From contig CALBRY010000545.1 of NCBI GenBank assembly GCA_937927665.1, forward strand, positions 1 to 5,214: a stretch of DNA of 5,214 nucleotides, in the 5' to 3' direction. The notes beneath the pieces were generated by a model. The model searched no databases, was not told the origin of the DNA, and saw only the letters and a program-made list of their open reading frames with translations. This DNA comes from an uncultured Chloroflexota bacterium (lineage in GTDB: Bacteria > Chloroflexota > Anaerolineae > Aggregatilineales > Phototrophicaceae). A program made the position numbers and the translations under genes. Below, piece by piece: positions 1 through 5,214 of this stretch (positions are counted from its first letter, which is position 1; the number at the start of each line of letters is the position of its first letter).

Positions 1-564
1 GTTGCCGCCGTGCTTTACTGGTTCATCCCTACCGACCTGATCCCACTCATCCCACTCGCCGCCAATTTGAACCCAAATCAGATCGAAAGTTATACATTCA
101 ACCGCTTGTATCACACAACGCCTTGGACGCCGCCGGATGGCAGCAATGTTCAGCTTCCAAATCCCGAACAGGTGCGCGAACTTATGATCGAGTTCTACAC
201 CCCCGCCACCGAAAGTCAAACCGCGAACGAAGCGGCGACGGTGCTGGTTTACAACGGGACGACGATCCCGAATCTCGATTTGGTGGCGGCGGAACGGCTG
301 AATTGGGAAGGCATCGCCGCAGTGCCGATGGGTGCAGCGGAAACGACTGATTACGCTGATACGGTCATGATCGACTATACCGGGCGAAGCAAAGCAAGCA
401 GTCTGGGCGATATTGTGCGAACGCTCAACGTTCTGGGTGAAAACATCCGTGTTGAACCGTCACCAACGCGCGACGCAGATTTCGTGGTGATTTTAGGGGA
501 AACATACAACTCGTGCACCGAAGGCGGCGTTCTCCCGGTGGAAATGCCGCCTGCCGGAGGTTGA
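1..564 (+). CDS. LCP (LytR-CpsA-Psr) family protein with C-terminal LytR_C domain, 5' partial
   Basis: The reading frame is open to base 1, so the start codon lies off the left edge; the GTG at base 10 is internal. The visible 187 residues fall into two parts. Residues 1 to about 70 resemble the tail of an LCP catalytic domain (PTDLIPLIPLAANL, then TPWTPPDGSNVQLPNPEQVR). Residues 79-172 fit a LytR_C domain: a first strand ATVLVYNGT, an LVAAERLNWEGIAA helix, and a closing FVVILGETYNSC. The protein ends in a short Gly/Pro-rich tail. LCP enzymes are membrane-anchored and act outside the cell, attaching anionic glycopolymers to peptidoglycan; LytR_C is a common C-terminal add-on whose role is unclear. 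The LCP catalytic arginines and the membrane anchor are not in view, so activity cannot be judged. The visible part is acidic (about 23 Asp/Glu against 8 Lys/Arg), as expected for an exported domain. The gene converges on the aldo/keto reductase and is unrelated to the transporter operon. Confidence 0.75.
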   Translation, partial: VAAVLYWFIPTDLIPLIPLAANLNPNQIESYTFNRLYHTTPWTPPDGSNVQLPNPEQVRELMIEFYTPATESQTANEAATVLVYNGTTIPNLDLVAAERLNWEGIAAVPMGAAETTDYADTVMIDYTGRSKASSLGDIVRTLNVLGENIRVEPSPTRDADFVVILGETYNSCTEGGVLPVEMPPAGG

Positions 565-566
565 GA

Positions 567-585
567 GCATTACCAGCGGTGATGC
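567..585 (+). terminator. Possible hairpin terminator for the LCP gene, inside the 3' end of the convergent gene
   Basis: GCATTACC (567-574) and GGTGATGC (578-585) form an 8-bp stem with a 3-base AGC loop, starting 3 bases after the LCP stop codon. In the plus-strand RNA all eight pairs form, one of them G-U. In the minus-strand RNA that position becomes a C-A mismatch, so the hairpin favours the LCP transcript. It overlaps the stop and the last four codons of the aldo/keto reductase. No real T-tract follows (only TTT at 594-596), so classical intrinsic termination is doubtful. Confidence 0.3.
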
Positions 586-1553
586 ACCAGCGGTTTGATC
601 CGTCGCTCATAAATATCCCGTACCGCCGCCATCTGGTCTGCCGTCAAAGCGGGCAGATCGGCGGCGTGTGCGTTCTCCTCAACCTGTGATGGGCGCTTGC
701 CGCCCGGAATTGCACAGGTGAGCGCATCGAACATCAACAGCCAGCGCAACGCAAATCCCGCGAGTGTTTCGCCGGGGCGCACAAGCGCTTTGAGTTCTTC
801 AACCGCATCCAACGCCGCATCGAGATCGACACCGGAGAAGGTTTCTCCCATGTCAAACGATTCGCCGTGACGGTTAAATTTGCGATGATCATCGTCCGAG
901 AACGACGTTTCACGCGTGATCTTGCCTGCCAGTAGTCCGCTGGCAAGCGGAACGCGGGCGATGATTGCCACCTTGCGCCGCATCGCTTCAGGAAAAAACA
1001 GCTCTGACGGGCGAAGACGAAACAGATTAAAGATGATCTGAATGCTCTGCACGTTGGGGTATTCGATCGCTTTGAGCGCTTCTTCGACTTTCTCAACGCT
1101 TACCCCATAGTGGCGAATCTTACCCGCCGTCATCAGATCATCTAGTACACCGAATACTTCTGGACGATAGTACACCTCGGTTGGCGGGCAGTGAAGCTGC
1201 ACCAGATCGAGCGCTTCCACATTCAAGTTCTTCAAGCTGCGTTCGATGAACGCCGTCAGGTTTTCCCGGTTATACCCGTCAGCGGTGTGGGGACTCAGTC
1301 GACGTCCAGCTTTTGTGATCACATAAAACGGTTCGCTCCGTTCTCGGCGAAGTTGTGCCAACAGACGCTCACTGCGCCCATCGCCATATACATCCGCCGT
1401 ATCGAACAGATTAATGCCCAAATCAAGGCATTTGTGCATCGCCGCTAGCGATTCACTATCGTCTACATTGCCCCACGACCCGCCGATTGCCCAAGCGCCA
1501 AAGCTGATCTCTGATACTTTCCAGCCCGTACGTCCAAAATCACGATACTGCAT
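570..1553 (-). CDS. Aldo/keto reductase, NADPH-dependent oxidoreductase family
   Basis: This complete 327-residue protein has the usual aldo/keto reductase length and is a cytoplasmic TIM barrel that reduces aldehydes or ketones (or the reverse) with NAD(P)H. It opens with MQYRDFGRTGWKVSEISFGA, the normal N-terminus of the family. The catalytic tetrad can be read directly: Asp51 and Tyr56 in FDTADVYG, Lys81 in VITKAG and His121 in LVQLHCP. The C-terminal AIPGGKRPSQVEENA (281-295) matches the phosphate/adenine-binding segment. The protein ends in a VHHRW tail, which I recall in a bacterial subgroup of uncharacterised members. The ATG at 1551-1553 is supported by GGAG (1562-1565) eight bases upstream. 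It follows the DppC-type permease by 27 bases on the same strand with no visible terminator, so it is probably the last gene of that operon. Substrate is unknown; a role on imported compounds is only inferred from position. Unlike the binding protein it has near-balanced charge. Confidence 0.93.
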   Translation of the reverse strand: MQYRDFGRTGWKVSEISFGAWAIGGSWGNVDDSESLAAMHKCLDLGINLFDTADVYGDGRSERLLAQLRRERSEPFYVITKAGRRLSPHTADGYNRENLTAFIERSLKNLNVEALDLVQLHCPPTEVYYRPEVFGVLDDLMTAGKIRHYGVSVEKVEEALKAIEYPNVQSIQIIFNLFRLRPSELFFPEAMRRKVAIIARVPLASGLLAGKITRETSFSDDDHRKFNRHGESFDMGETFSGVDLDAALDAVEELKALVRPGETLAGFALRWLLMFDALTCAIPGGKRPSQVEENAHAADLPALTADQMAAVRDIYERRIKPLVHHRW

Positions 1554-1561
1554 TGATCGAG

Positions 1562-1565
1562 CTCC
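1562..1565 (-). promoter_or_regulatory. Shine-Dalgarno of the aldo/keto reductase gene
   Basis: GGAG on the minus strand lies eight bases before the ATG at 1553-1551, within the 27-base gap after the permease stop. It fixes the start and gives the reductase its own translation initiation even if it is co-transcribed with the transporter. Confidence 0.6.
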
Positions 1566-1580
1566 AATGATGGATGCTGA

Positions 1581-2525
1581 TTAGTCTTTAGCTGTTGGGT
1601 CAAACGCGTCCCGGAAACCATCGCCCAGAATATACAGACACAACACCGTGATGAAGATCATCAAGCCCGGGAAGATCACCAGATGGATACCATAGACAAA
1701 GAATGCCTGCGCGCCGGTCAGCATATTACCCCAGCTCGGCGTCGGCGGTTTGATCCCAAGTCCCAGATAGCTCAAGGCGGCTTCCGCGAGAATGAGCGAG
1801 CCAATATCGATCGCCAGCGTCACCACAATCACCGAGAACAGGTTTGGCAGAATATGCACAAACATGATCCGCAGGGGAGATGCACCGACAGCACGCGCGC
1901 TGATAATGTACTCACGTTCACGCAGAGACAGCGTTTCGCCGCGCACCAAACGTGTCGTGCCTGTCCAACCGAGCAAACCGAGCACGAGGATCAGCGCTGT
2001 GGGACCTGCGAACGGCATCACCGAGGCGACAATCAGCAGCAAGAACAACTGTGGAATCGAGGTCAACGTACCGATTAACCAGTTCACAAAGTCGTCAATG
2101 ACGCCGCCGTAAAAACCTGTCGTGATACCGAGTGAAACGCCGATAAAAATCGCAAGTCCGGCTGCCAAGAATCCAACTGCCAGCGAAACTTGCCCGGCGT
2201 AGAGCAGACGGGACAGATGATCGCGTCCGAGGTCGTCAGTGCCGAGAATGTGAGTTCCTGCCGTACCATCGCGGCTGATCGATGAACTGAACAGCGGCAA
2301 GAATGCACGATCCGCACTGGTTTGTGTCGGGTTGACGCCAAGGGCATCACTGATAACCGGGGCGAAGATCGCCATCATCGTCATCAAAATGATAACGAAC
2401 ATCGCGATGAGCGTCAGGTGGTCTTTACGCAGACGGCGAATCGCCATTTTGGTCAGTGACTGACCTACGTCTTTGTTCCCGCGCTCGACCTTGAGACGTG
2501 CAACGGGTTGTGCTTGCGTTGCCAT
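1581..2525 (-). CDS. DppC/OppC-type ABC transporter permease (peptide/nickel importer family)
   Basis: This complete 314-residue inner-membrane subunit forms the translocation pore together with the DppB-type partner. An N-terminal cytoplasmic stretch (1-36) leads into the first membrane helix (about 37-58), the OppC_N region. A short extracytoplasmic loop ends in HILGTDDLGRD (92-102), a hallmark of this subfamily. Five further helices follow, roughly at 111-137, 155-171, 173-190, 226-250 and 277-300. The EAA coupling loop, which docks onto the ATPase, is visible as EYIISARAVGASPLRIMF (205-222) followed by HILPN (224-228). The ALSYLGLGIKPPTPSWGNML segment (250-269) is also typical. The start ATG at 2523-2525 has AAGGAG at 2534-2539, eight bases upstream. 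It lies 16 bases after the dppB-type stop, so the two are surely co-transcribed. Substrate cannot be read from the permease; dipeptide, oligopeptide, nickel or opine-like solutes are all possible. A dppC-like name would overstate what is known. Confidence 0.93.
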   Translation of the reverse strand: MATQAQPVARLKVERGNKDVGQSLTKMAIRRLRKDHLTLIAMFVIILMTMMAIFAPVISDALGVNPTQTSADRAFLPLFSSSISRDGTAGTHILGTDDLGRDHLSRLLYAGQVSLAVGFLAAGLAIFIGVSLGITTGFYGGVIDDFVNWLIGTLTSIPQLFLLLIVASVMPFAGPTALILVLGLLGWTGTTRLVRGETLSLREREYIISARAVGASPLRIMFVHILPNLFSVIVVTLAIDIGSLILAEAALSYLGLGIKPPTPSWGNMLTGAQAFFVYGIHLVIFPGLMIFITVLCLYILGDGFRDAFDPTAKD

Positions 2526-2533
2526 AGTTTTCT

Positions 2534-2539
2534 CTCCTT
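2534..2539 (-). promoter_or_regulatory. Shine-Dalgarno of the DppC-type permease gene
   Basis: AAGGAG on the minus strand lies eight bases before the ATG at 2525-2523, inside the 16-base gap behind the upstream permease. It is the strongest ribosome-binding site in the window and decides this start. Confidence 0.7.
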
Positions 2540-2541
2540 GA

Positions 2542-3645
2542 CTAGTCGAAGCGGATGCGCGGATCGATCAGCGCATACAGAATGTCGGACAGCATGTAGC
2601 CAAACAATGTTGCTACAGCGCCGATGATGACCACTGCCATCACAACCGGATAATCCTGCGAAGTCACTGCTTGGAAGCCGAAGCGTCCCAAACCGGGCCA
2701 CGCAAATACCGTTTCAGTGATTGCTGCGCCGCTGAGTAGGCTGGTAATCGCCGGACCGAGGAAGGTTGCCAGTGGGATCATCGCGTTACGCGCGCCGTGA
2801 CGGAACCAAACCGTGCGTGCAGCCAATCCCTTAGATTGGGCAGTACGCATATAGTCCTGACTGATCACATCAAGCATCGAAGCGCGCATATAGCGGCTGT
2901 AGACCGCGATTGCGCCCGTTGCCAATACGAACGTCGGCAGAATCAGATACTCGATGCGTTCGTAAATCGGGGGGATACCGCCTGTCAATTCACGCGGAGT
3001 TCTCCCTGCAATGGGTAAAATATCGAGTTTGACGCCAAATATCAGGATCAGGATCAAGGCGAGCCAGAAAATTGGAATTGCGTTGAAAACGACAGCCAGA
3101 ATTCGCGTGACGTTGTCGAATGCGCCGCCTTTTTTCACCGCTGCGTAAATACCAATTGGTACGCCGATTATCAAACCGGTGATGAGTGCTGAAACGCCTA
3201 GTTCAAGGGTGGCTGCGACACGCTCCCCGATCATGCTCATCACTGGACGACGATAGAAGAACGAGCGTCCGAAATCGCCGCGAATGATGCCATAACGGTT
3301 GCCGGGGGGATAAAGTTCATCACCCTCGTCTGTATAATCACCGTCACTGTTAGCATCTATTCCCAGCGGGATCAGGAAAGAGCCGTCAGAAAGTCCGTCA
3401 CCATCACTGTCCCATCGCATCCAGTCGTTGCCAGCGAGCCAGCGCAGATACTGAACGATAAACGGGTCATTGACGCCTAGACGTGCGGCTTCGCGCTCGC
3501 GCTGCTGCGGGGTAATACGTGGATCGAATGTCAGCGCCGCTTCGGGACCGCCCGGCGCCGCCGCCATTAAGAGATACGAAAACAGCGTGATTCCAAACAG
3601 GGTTGGGATCGCCTGAAGAAGCCGGCGAAGGGTGTACTTAATCAT
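2542..3645 (-). CDS. DppB/OppB-type ABC transporter permease with an acidic insert in its first outer loop
   Basis: This complete 367-residue membrane subunit partners the DppC-type permease. Its family members usually have about 305-340 residues, so it is long. MIKYTLRRLLQAIPTLFGIT begins the first helix (about 8-30), and the family outer-loop features follow: PGGPEA (31-36), RLGVNDPFIVQYLRWL (55-70) and RGDFGRSF (122-129). The other helices lie near 145-170, 181-205, 232-250, 289-312 and 331-358. The EAA loop is clear: DYMRTAQSKGLAARTVWFRH (264-283) then ARNAMIP (285-291). DPRIRFD is the normal C-terminus. The extra length is an acidic segment at 74-117, between the YLRWL and RGDFG motifs, with two calcium-loop-like motifs (separate entry). 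The ATG at 3643-3645 starts the family N-terminus exactly, but no good Shine-Dalgarno precedes it (at best GAAAG about 12 bases upstream), suggesting weaker translation than its neighbours. Confidence 0.93.
   Translation of the reverse strand: MIKYTLRRLLQAIPTLFGITLFSYLLMAAAPGGPEAALTFDPRITPQQREREAARLGVNDPFIVQYLRWLAGNDWMRWDSDGDGLSDGSFLIPLGIDANSDGDYTDEGDELYPPGNRYGIIRGDFGRSFFYRRPVMSMIGERVAATLELGVSALITGLIIGVPIGIYAAVKKGGAFDNVTRILAVVFNAIPIFWLALILILIFGVKLDILPIAGRTPRELTGGIPPIYERIEYLILPTFVLATGAIAVYSRYMRASMLDVISQDYMRTAQSKGLAARTVWFRHGARNAMIPLATFLGPAITSLLSGAAITETVFAWPGLGRFGFQAVTSQDYPVVMAVVIIGAVATLFGYMLSDILYALIDPRIRFD
3316..3411 (-). other. Tandem EF-hand-like/dockerin-like acidic motifs inserted in the DppB-type permease
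   Basis: Residues 79-110 of the permease hold two acidic motifs. The first is DSDGDGLSD (Asp79, Asp81, Asp83, Gly84, Asp87), with the 1-3-5-6-9 spacing of calcium-binding loops in EF hands, dockerins and thrombospondin type 3 repeats. The second is NSDGDYTDEGDE (99-110). They begin exactly 20 residues apart. On the DNA, the 13-base stretches at 3398-3410 and 3338-3350 differ at one base, which points to an internal duplication. By family topology the segment lies between helices 1 and 2, outside the membrane. Calcium binding is inference: the first loop lacks an acidic residue at position 12 (Phe90), and the second fits the canonical spacing only loosely. Confidence 0.6.
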
Positions 3646-3659
3646 AGGTATGTTCTGCT

Positions 3660-3687
3660 TTCATACGGCGTGCGGTCGGGCTGTAAA
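3660..3687 (-). promoter_or_regulatory. Weak candidate promoter before the DppB-type permease gene
   Basis: On the minus strand TTTACA (3687-3682, 5 of 6 to the -35 consensus) is followed after 16 bases by TATGAA (3665-3660, 4 of 6 to the -10). Transcription would start near 3652, leaving only a handful of bases before the ATG. The -35 abuts the base of the intergenic hairpin. Such matches arise readily by chance, so this is only a possibility. Confidence 0.18.
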
Positions 3688-3722
3688 TTTCCGCCCCCAA
3701 TGCGGAGCACCGGGGGCGGAAA
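3688..3722 (-). terminator. Strong GC-rich hairpin between the binding-protein and permease genes (attenuator or mRNA stabiliser)
   Basis: TTTCCGCCCCC (3688-3698) and GGGGGCGGAAA (3712-3722) are exact reverse complements, giving an 11-bp stem with a 13-base loop in which three more pairs (TGC/GCA) could form. On the minus strand it starts 41 bases after the binding-protein stop and is followed by TTTACAG, so the U-run is only three long. That argues for partial termination or 3'-end protection of the binding-protein message rather than a complete stop. Such hairpins between binding-protein and permease genes are a known way to make more binding protein than membrane subunits. The rest of the 118-base gap shows nothing else clear. 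Confidence 0.65.
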
Positions 3723-3763
3723 ATACTGCACAGGACTTTTTCGCCGCTAGGGGCTAACCCAAC

Positions 3764-5214
3764 TTACGGGGTCGAAATCGTCCAGGTGTCGATGTTCCAC
3801 AGCATCACCGACGGATACGGATCGAAGCCGTTCACGCCTGCGGTAGCCGCATACATACCATTGATTGCGAACAGCGGCAGGTAGGGCAGGTCTTGTTGGA
3901 AGACCGCCTGCATTTCCTGATACAGCGGCGCGCGTTCAGCGGGATCGCAACCGGGCAGACTCTTCGCCTGATCGTTCAACGCCATGAAGGCATCACTGCT
4001 GTAGCTGGTCATGTTGCTGCCCGCACCGACAACGTCGCTGGCGGGGGAGAACAACTGGGTGGCATCCGGATCATCCGGGTAGCCATTACGCCAACCGAGG
4101 ATGAAGGTGTCAAATGTCTGGCTGTCCATGATGTCCAGCAGTGTGTTGAAGTCGATGGTCTGGAAATCGACCTGAACACCGAGCTGAGCAAGGTTATCCT
4201 GAACGACGACACCGATTGCCTCACGGCGGGTGTTGCCTTCGTTCGTGTACAGCGTGAAGACCATTTCCGTACCATCTTCAGCGTACATCGCGCCCTGCGC
4301 GACGCGCGGGGTGCTGGGGTCATTGTCTGCATCGACCCAACCGGCTTCGTCGAGGAGCGCAGCCGCTGCTTCAGGATCATAGGCAATCGGCGGGAGTTCG
4401 CTGGCATATGCCCACGACGCCGGGATGATGAAGGAGGTCATACGGACGCCTTCACCAAAGACTGCCGACTGAATGATCGCATCGACATCAACTGCATGAC
4501 CGATCGCCTGACGGACGCGGACATCACCGAAAATCGGGTGGTGACCCTGATCGATCGGGTTGCCAGCTTCGTCGAGACCGTTCTGCGGGTTGTTCGGGTC
4601 GGCGAGGTTGAACGCCATATAGTCCCACGCATTGCCGGGATAGCTGTAAACCTGAGCAGTGCCAGCATCAGCAGCCGCATAGAACTCAGCGCGACGCGCC
4701 ACAGCCGGACCGTCGATGATGTTGGTATCGCCTGCGAGGAACGATTCAACGAGAACGTTCGCATCGGGCAGGTTCACATAGATGTAACCTTCAGGCTGGA
4801 CTCCGCCTTCGGCTGCATCGAAGTAGGTTTCATTGCGAACGAGTGCAACCTGTTCGCCCGGGCGCCATTCGCTGAACTGGAACACGCCACCCGAAACCGT
4901 TGGGTTCAGGTTGAATTCGGCGTCATTGAGTCCGGCAACATCTTCCGGCAGAACATGCGACGGCGCGGGGTAGAGAACGCCTGCATTATTGAGTGCGGTG
5001 CATTCCGCGGTTGCGAAGGTGACGACGATCGTGTATTCATCCGGTGCTTCCACGTTCAGAATACCGGTTTCGCCAGTCGGGTCGATGACGAACGCGAGCG
5101 GGCTGTCAACAACACCTTCAGCGGCTGCCTGGATTGCTTCCCAGGTATAGACCACGTCCGCGCTGGTGATTGGGGCGCCGTCGCTCCACTGGAGGTCCTG
5201 GCGAAGATTGAACG
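3764..5214 (-). CDS. Family 5 extracellular solute-binding protein (peptide/nickel-type ABC importer), N-terminus off the window
   Basis: The frame is open to the right edge, so the signal peptide, any lipobox cysteine and the start are missing; the GTG at 5153-5155 is internal. The first visible residues, FNLRQDLQWSDGAPITSADV then VYTWEAI, are the SBP_bac_5 signature. Further landmarks, numbered from the first full codon (5212-5210): NPTVSGGVFQFSEWRPGEQV (about 103-122), VESFLAGDTNIID (164-176), GDVRVRQAIGHAVDVDAI (229-246), AAALLDEAGW (283-292), and ILGWRNGYPDDPDATQLF (371-388) in the second lobe. The C-terminus DPYPSVMLWNIDTW is normal, so only roughly 80-120 residues should be missing. 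The protein captures substrate outside the membrane and delivers it to the two permeases downstream. It is strikingly acidic: in the 463 residues from the internal GTG I count about 65 Asp/Glu against 13 Lys/Arg, with a single Lys. A short acidic DADNDPSTPR loop (4304-4333) interrupts the second lobe. Substrate is not readable. Confidence 0.93.
   Translation of the reverse strand, partial: FNLRQDLQWSDGAPITSADVVYTWEAIQAAAEGVVDSPLAFVIDPTGETGILNVEAPDEYTIVVTFATAECTALNNAGVLYPAPSHVLPEDVAGLNDAEFNLNPTVSGGVFQFSEWRPGEQVALVRNETYFDAAEGGVQPEGYIYVNLPDANVLVESFLAGDTNIIDGPAVARRAEFYAAADAGTAQVYSYPGNAWDYMAFNLADPNNPQNGLDEAGNPIDQGHHPIFGDVRVRQAIGHAVDVDAIIQSAVFGEGVRMTSFIIPASWAYASELPPIAYDPEAAAALLDEAGWVDADNDPSTPRVAQGAMYAEDGTEMVFTLYTNEGNTRREAIGVVVQDNLAQLGVQVDFQTIDFNTLLDIMDSQTFDTFILGWRNGYPDDPDATQLFSPASDVVGAGSNMTSYSSDAFMALNDQAKSLPGCDPAERAPLYQEMQAVFQQDLPYLPLFAINGMYAATAGVNGFDPYPSVMLWNIDTWTISTP

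Noticed and set aside
10..12. GTG at base 10 as the true start of the LCP protein
   Set aside because: The frame continues upstream to base 1, and the protein would lack the entire catalytic LCP domain; the gene is simply cut by the window edge.
572..594. Direct repeat ACCAGCGGT at 572-580 and 586-594
   Set aside because: It is a nine-base repeat inside the HHRW-coding tail and hairpin of the reductase end. It is out of register with the codons and most likely chance; no array or att-like structure surrounds it.
123..610. Open frames of 75 (+) and 61 (-) codons overlapping the LCP fragment and the reductase end
   Set aside because: They are low-complexity out-of-frame translations of clearly coding sequence, with no ribosome-binding site or family resemblance.
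1683..2112. Two overlapping plus-strand open frames of 131 and 106 codons opposite the DppC-type permease
   Set aside because: They lie antisense to a well-supported permease gene, encode Arg/Thr/Gln-rich sequence with no recognisable fold, and have no separate context. They are shadows of the codon pattern on the other strand.
4009..4764. Minus-strand open frames of 132 and 108 codons inside the binding-protein gene
   Set aside because: They are a shifted frame of the same strand, rich in Arg/Ser/Thr from GC-rich codons, while the binding-protein frame is continuous with all family motifs.
5153..5155. GTG at 5153-5155 as the true start of the binding protein
   Set aside because: The frame continues upstream with FNLRQDLQWSDGAPITSAD, the conserved family signature, so this GTG is an internal valine codon.

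Overview
The window carries five protein-coding genes and almost no free intergenic space. The best guess for the source is a Chloroflexota bacterium, possibly Anaerolineae-like. The grounds are moderate GC content, the style of the LCP/LytR_C protein, the acidic and lysine-poor exported proteins, and an aldo/keto reductase ending in HHRW. This assignment rests on protein style only, because there is no rRNA or marker gene here.

Layout. Bases 1-564 (+) hold the C-terminal end of a LytR-CpsA-Psr (LCP) cell-envelope protein with a LytR_C domain. Its start lies off the left edge. It converges, with a 5-base gap, on a minus-strand cluster that fills the rest of the window. Read in the direction of transcription (right to left), the cluster is: a family 5 extracellular solute-binding protein (5214-3764, N-terminus off the right edge); a 118-base gap with a strong GC-rich hairpin; a DppB/OppB-type permease (3645-2542); a DppC/OppC-type permease (2525-1581, 16-base gap with a good Shine-Dalgarno); and an aldo/keto reductase (1553-570, 27-base gap with a GGAG Shine-Dalgarno).

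How the genes work together. The binding protein and the two permeases form the extracytoplasmic and membrane parts of a peptide/nickel/opine-type ABC importer. The two ATPase subunits such importers need are not between or after the permeases; they must lie upstream of the binding protein or elsewhere. The aldo/keto reductase is probably co-transcribed and could act on imported material, but nothing in the sequence names a substrate. The hairpin after the binding-protein gene fits the usual need for more binding protein than permease.

The most unusual feature is in the DppB-type permease. Its first extracytoplasmic loop carries two DxDGD-type, EF-hand-like acidic motifs exactly 20 residues apart, encoded by a near-identical 13-base repeat. 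The binding protein is also very acidic, with one lysine in the 463 residues counted. I found no evidence of a CRISPR array, mobile element, tRNA, rRNA or defence system.
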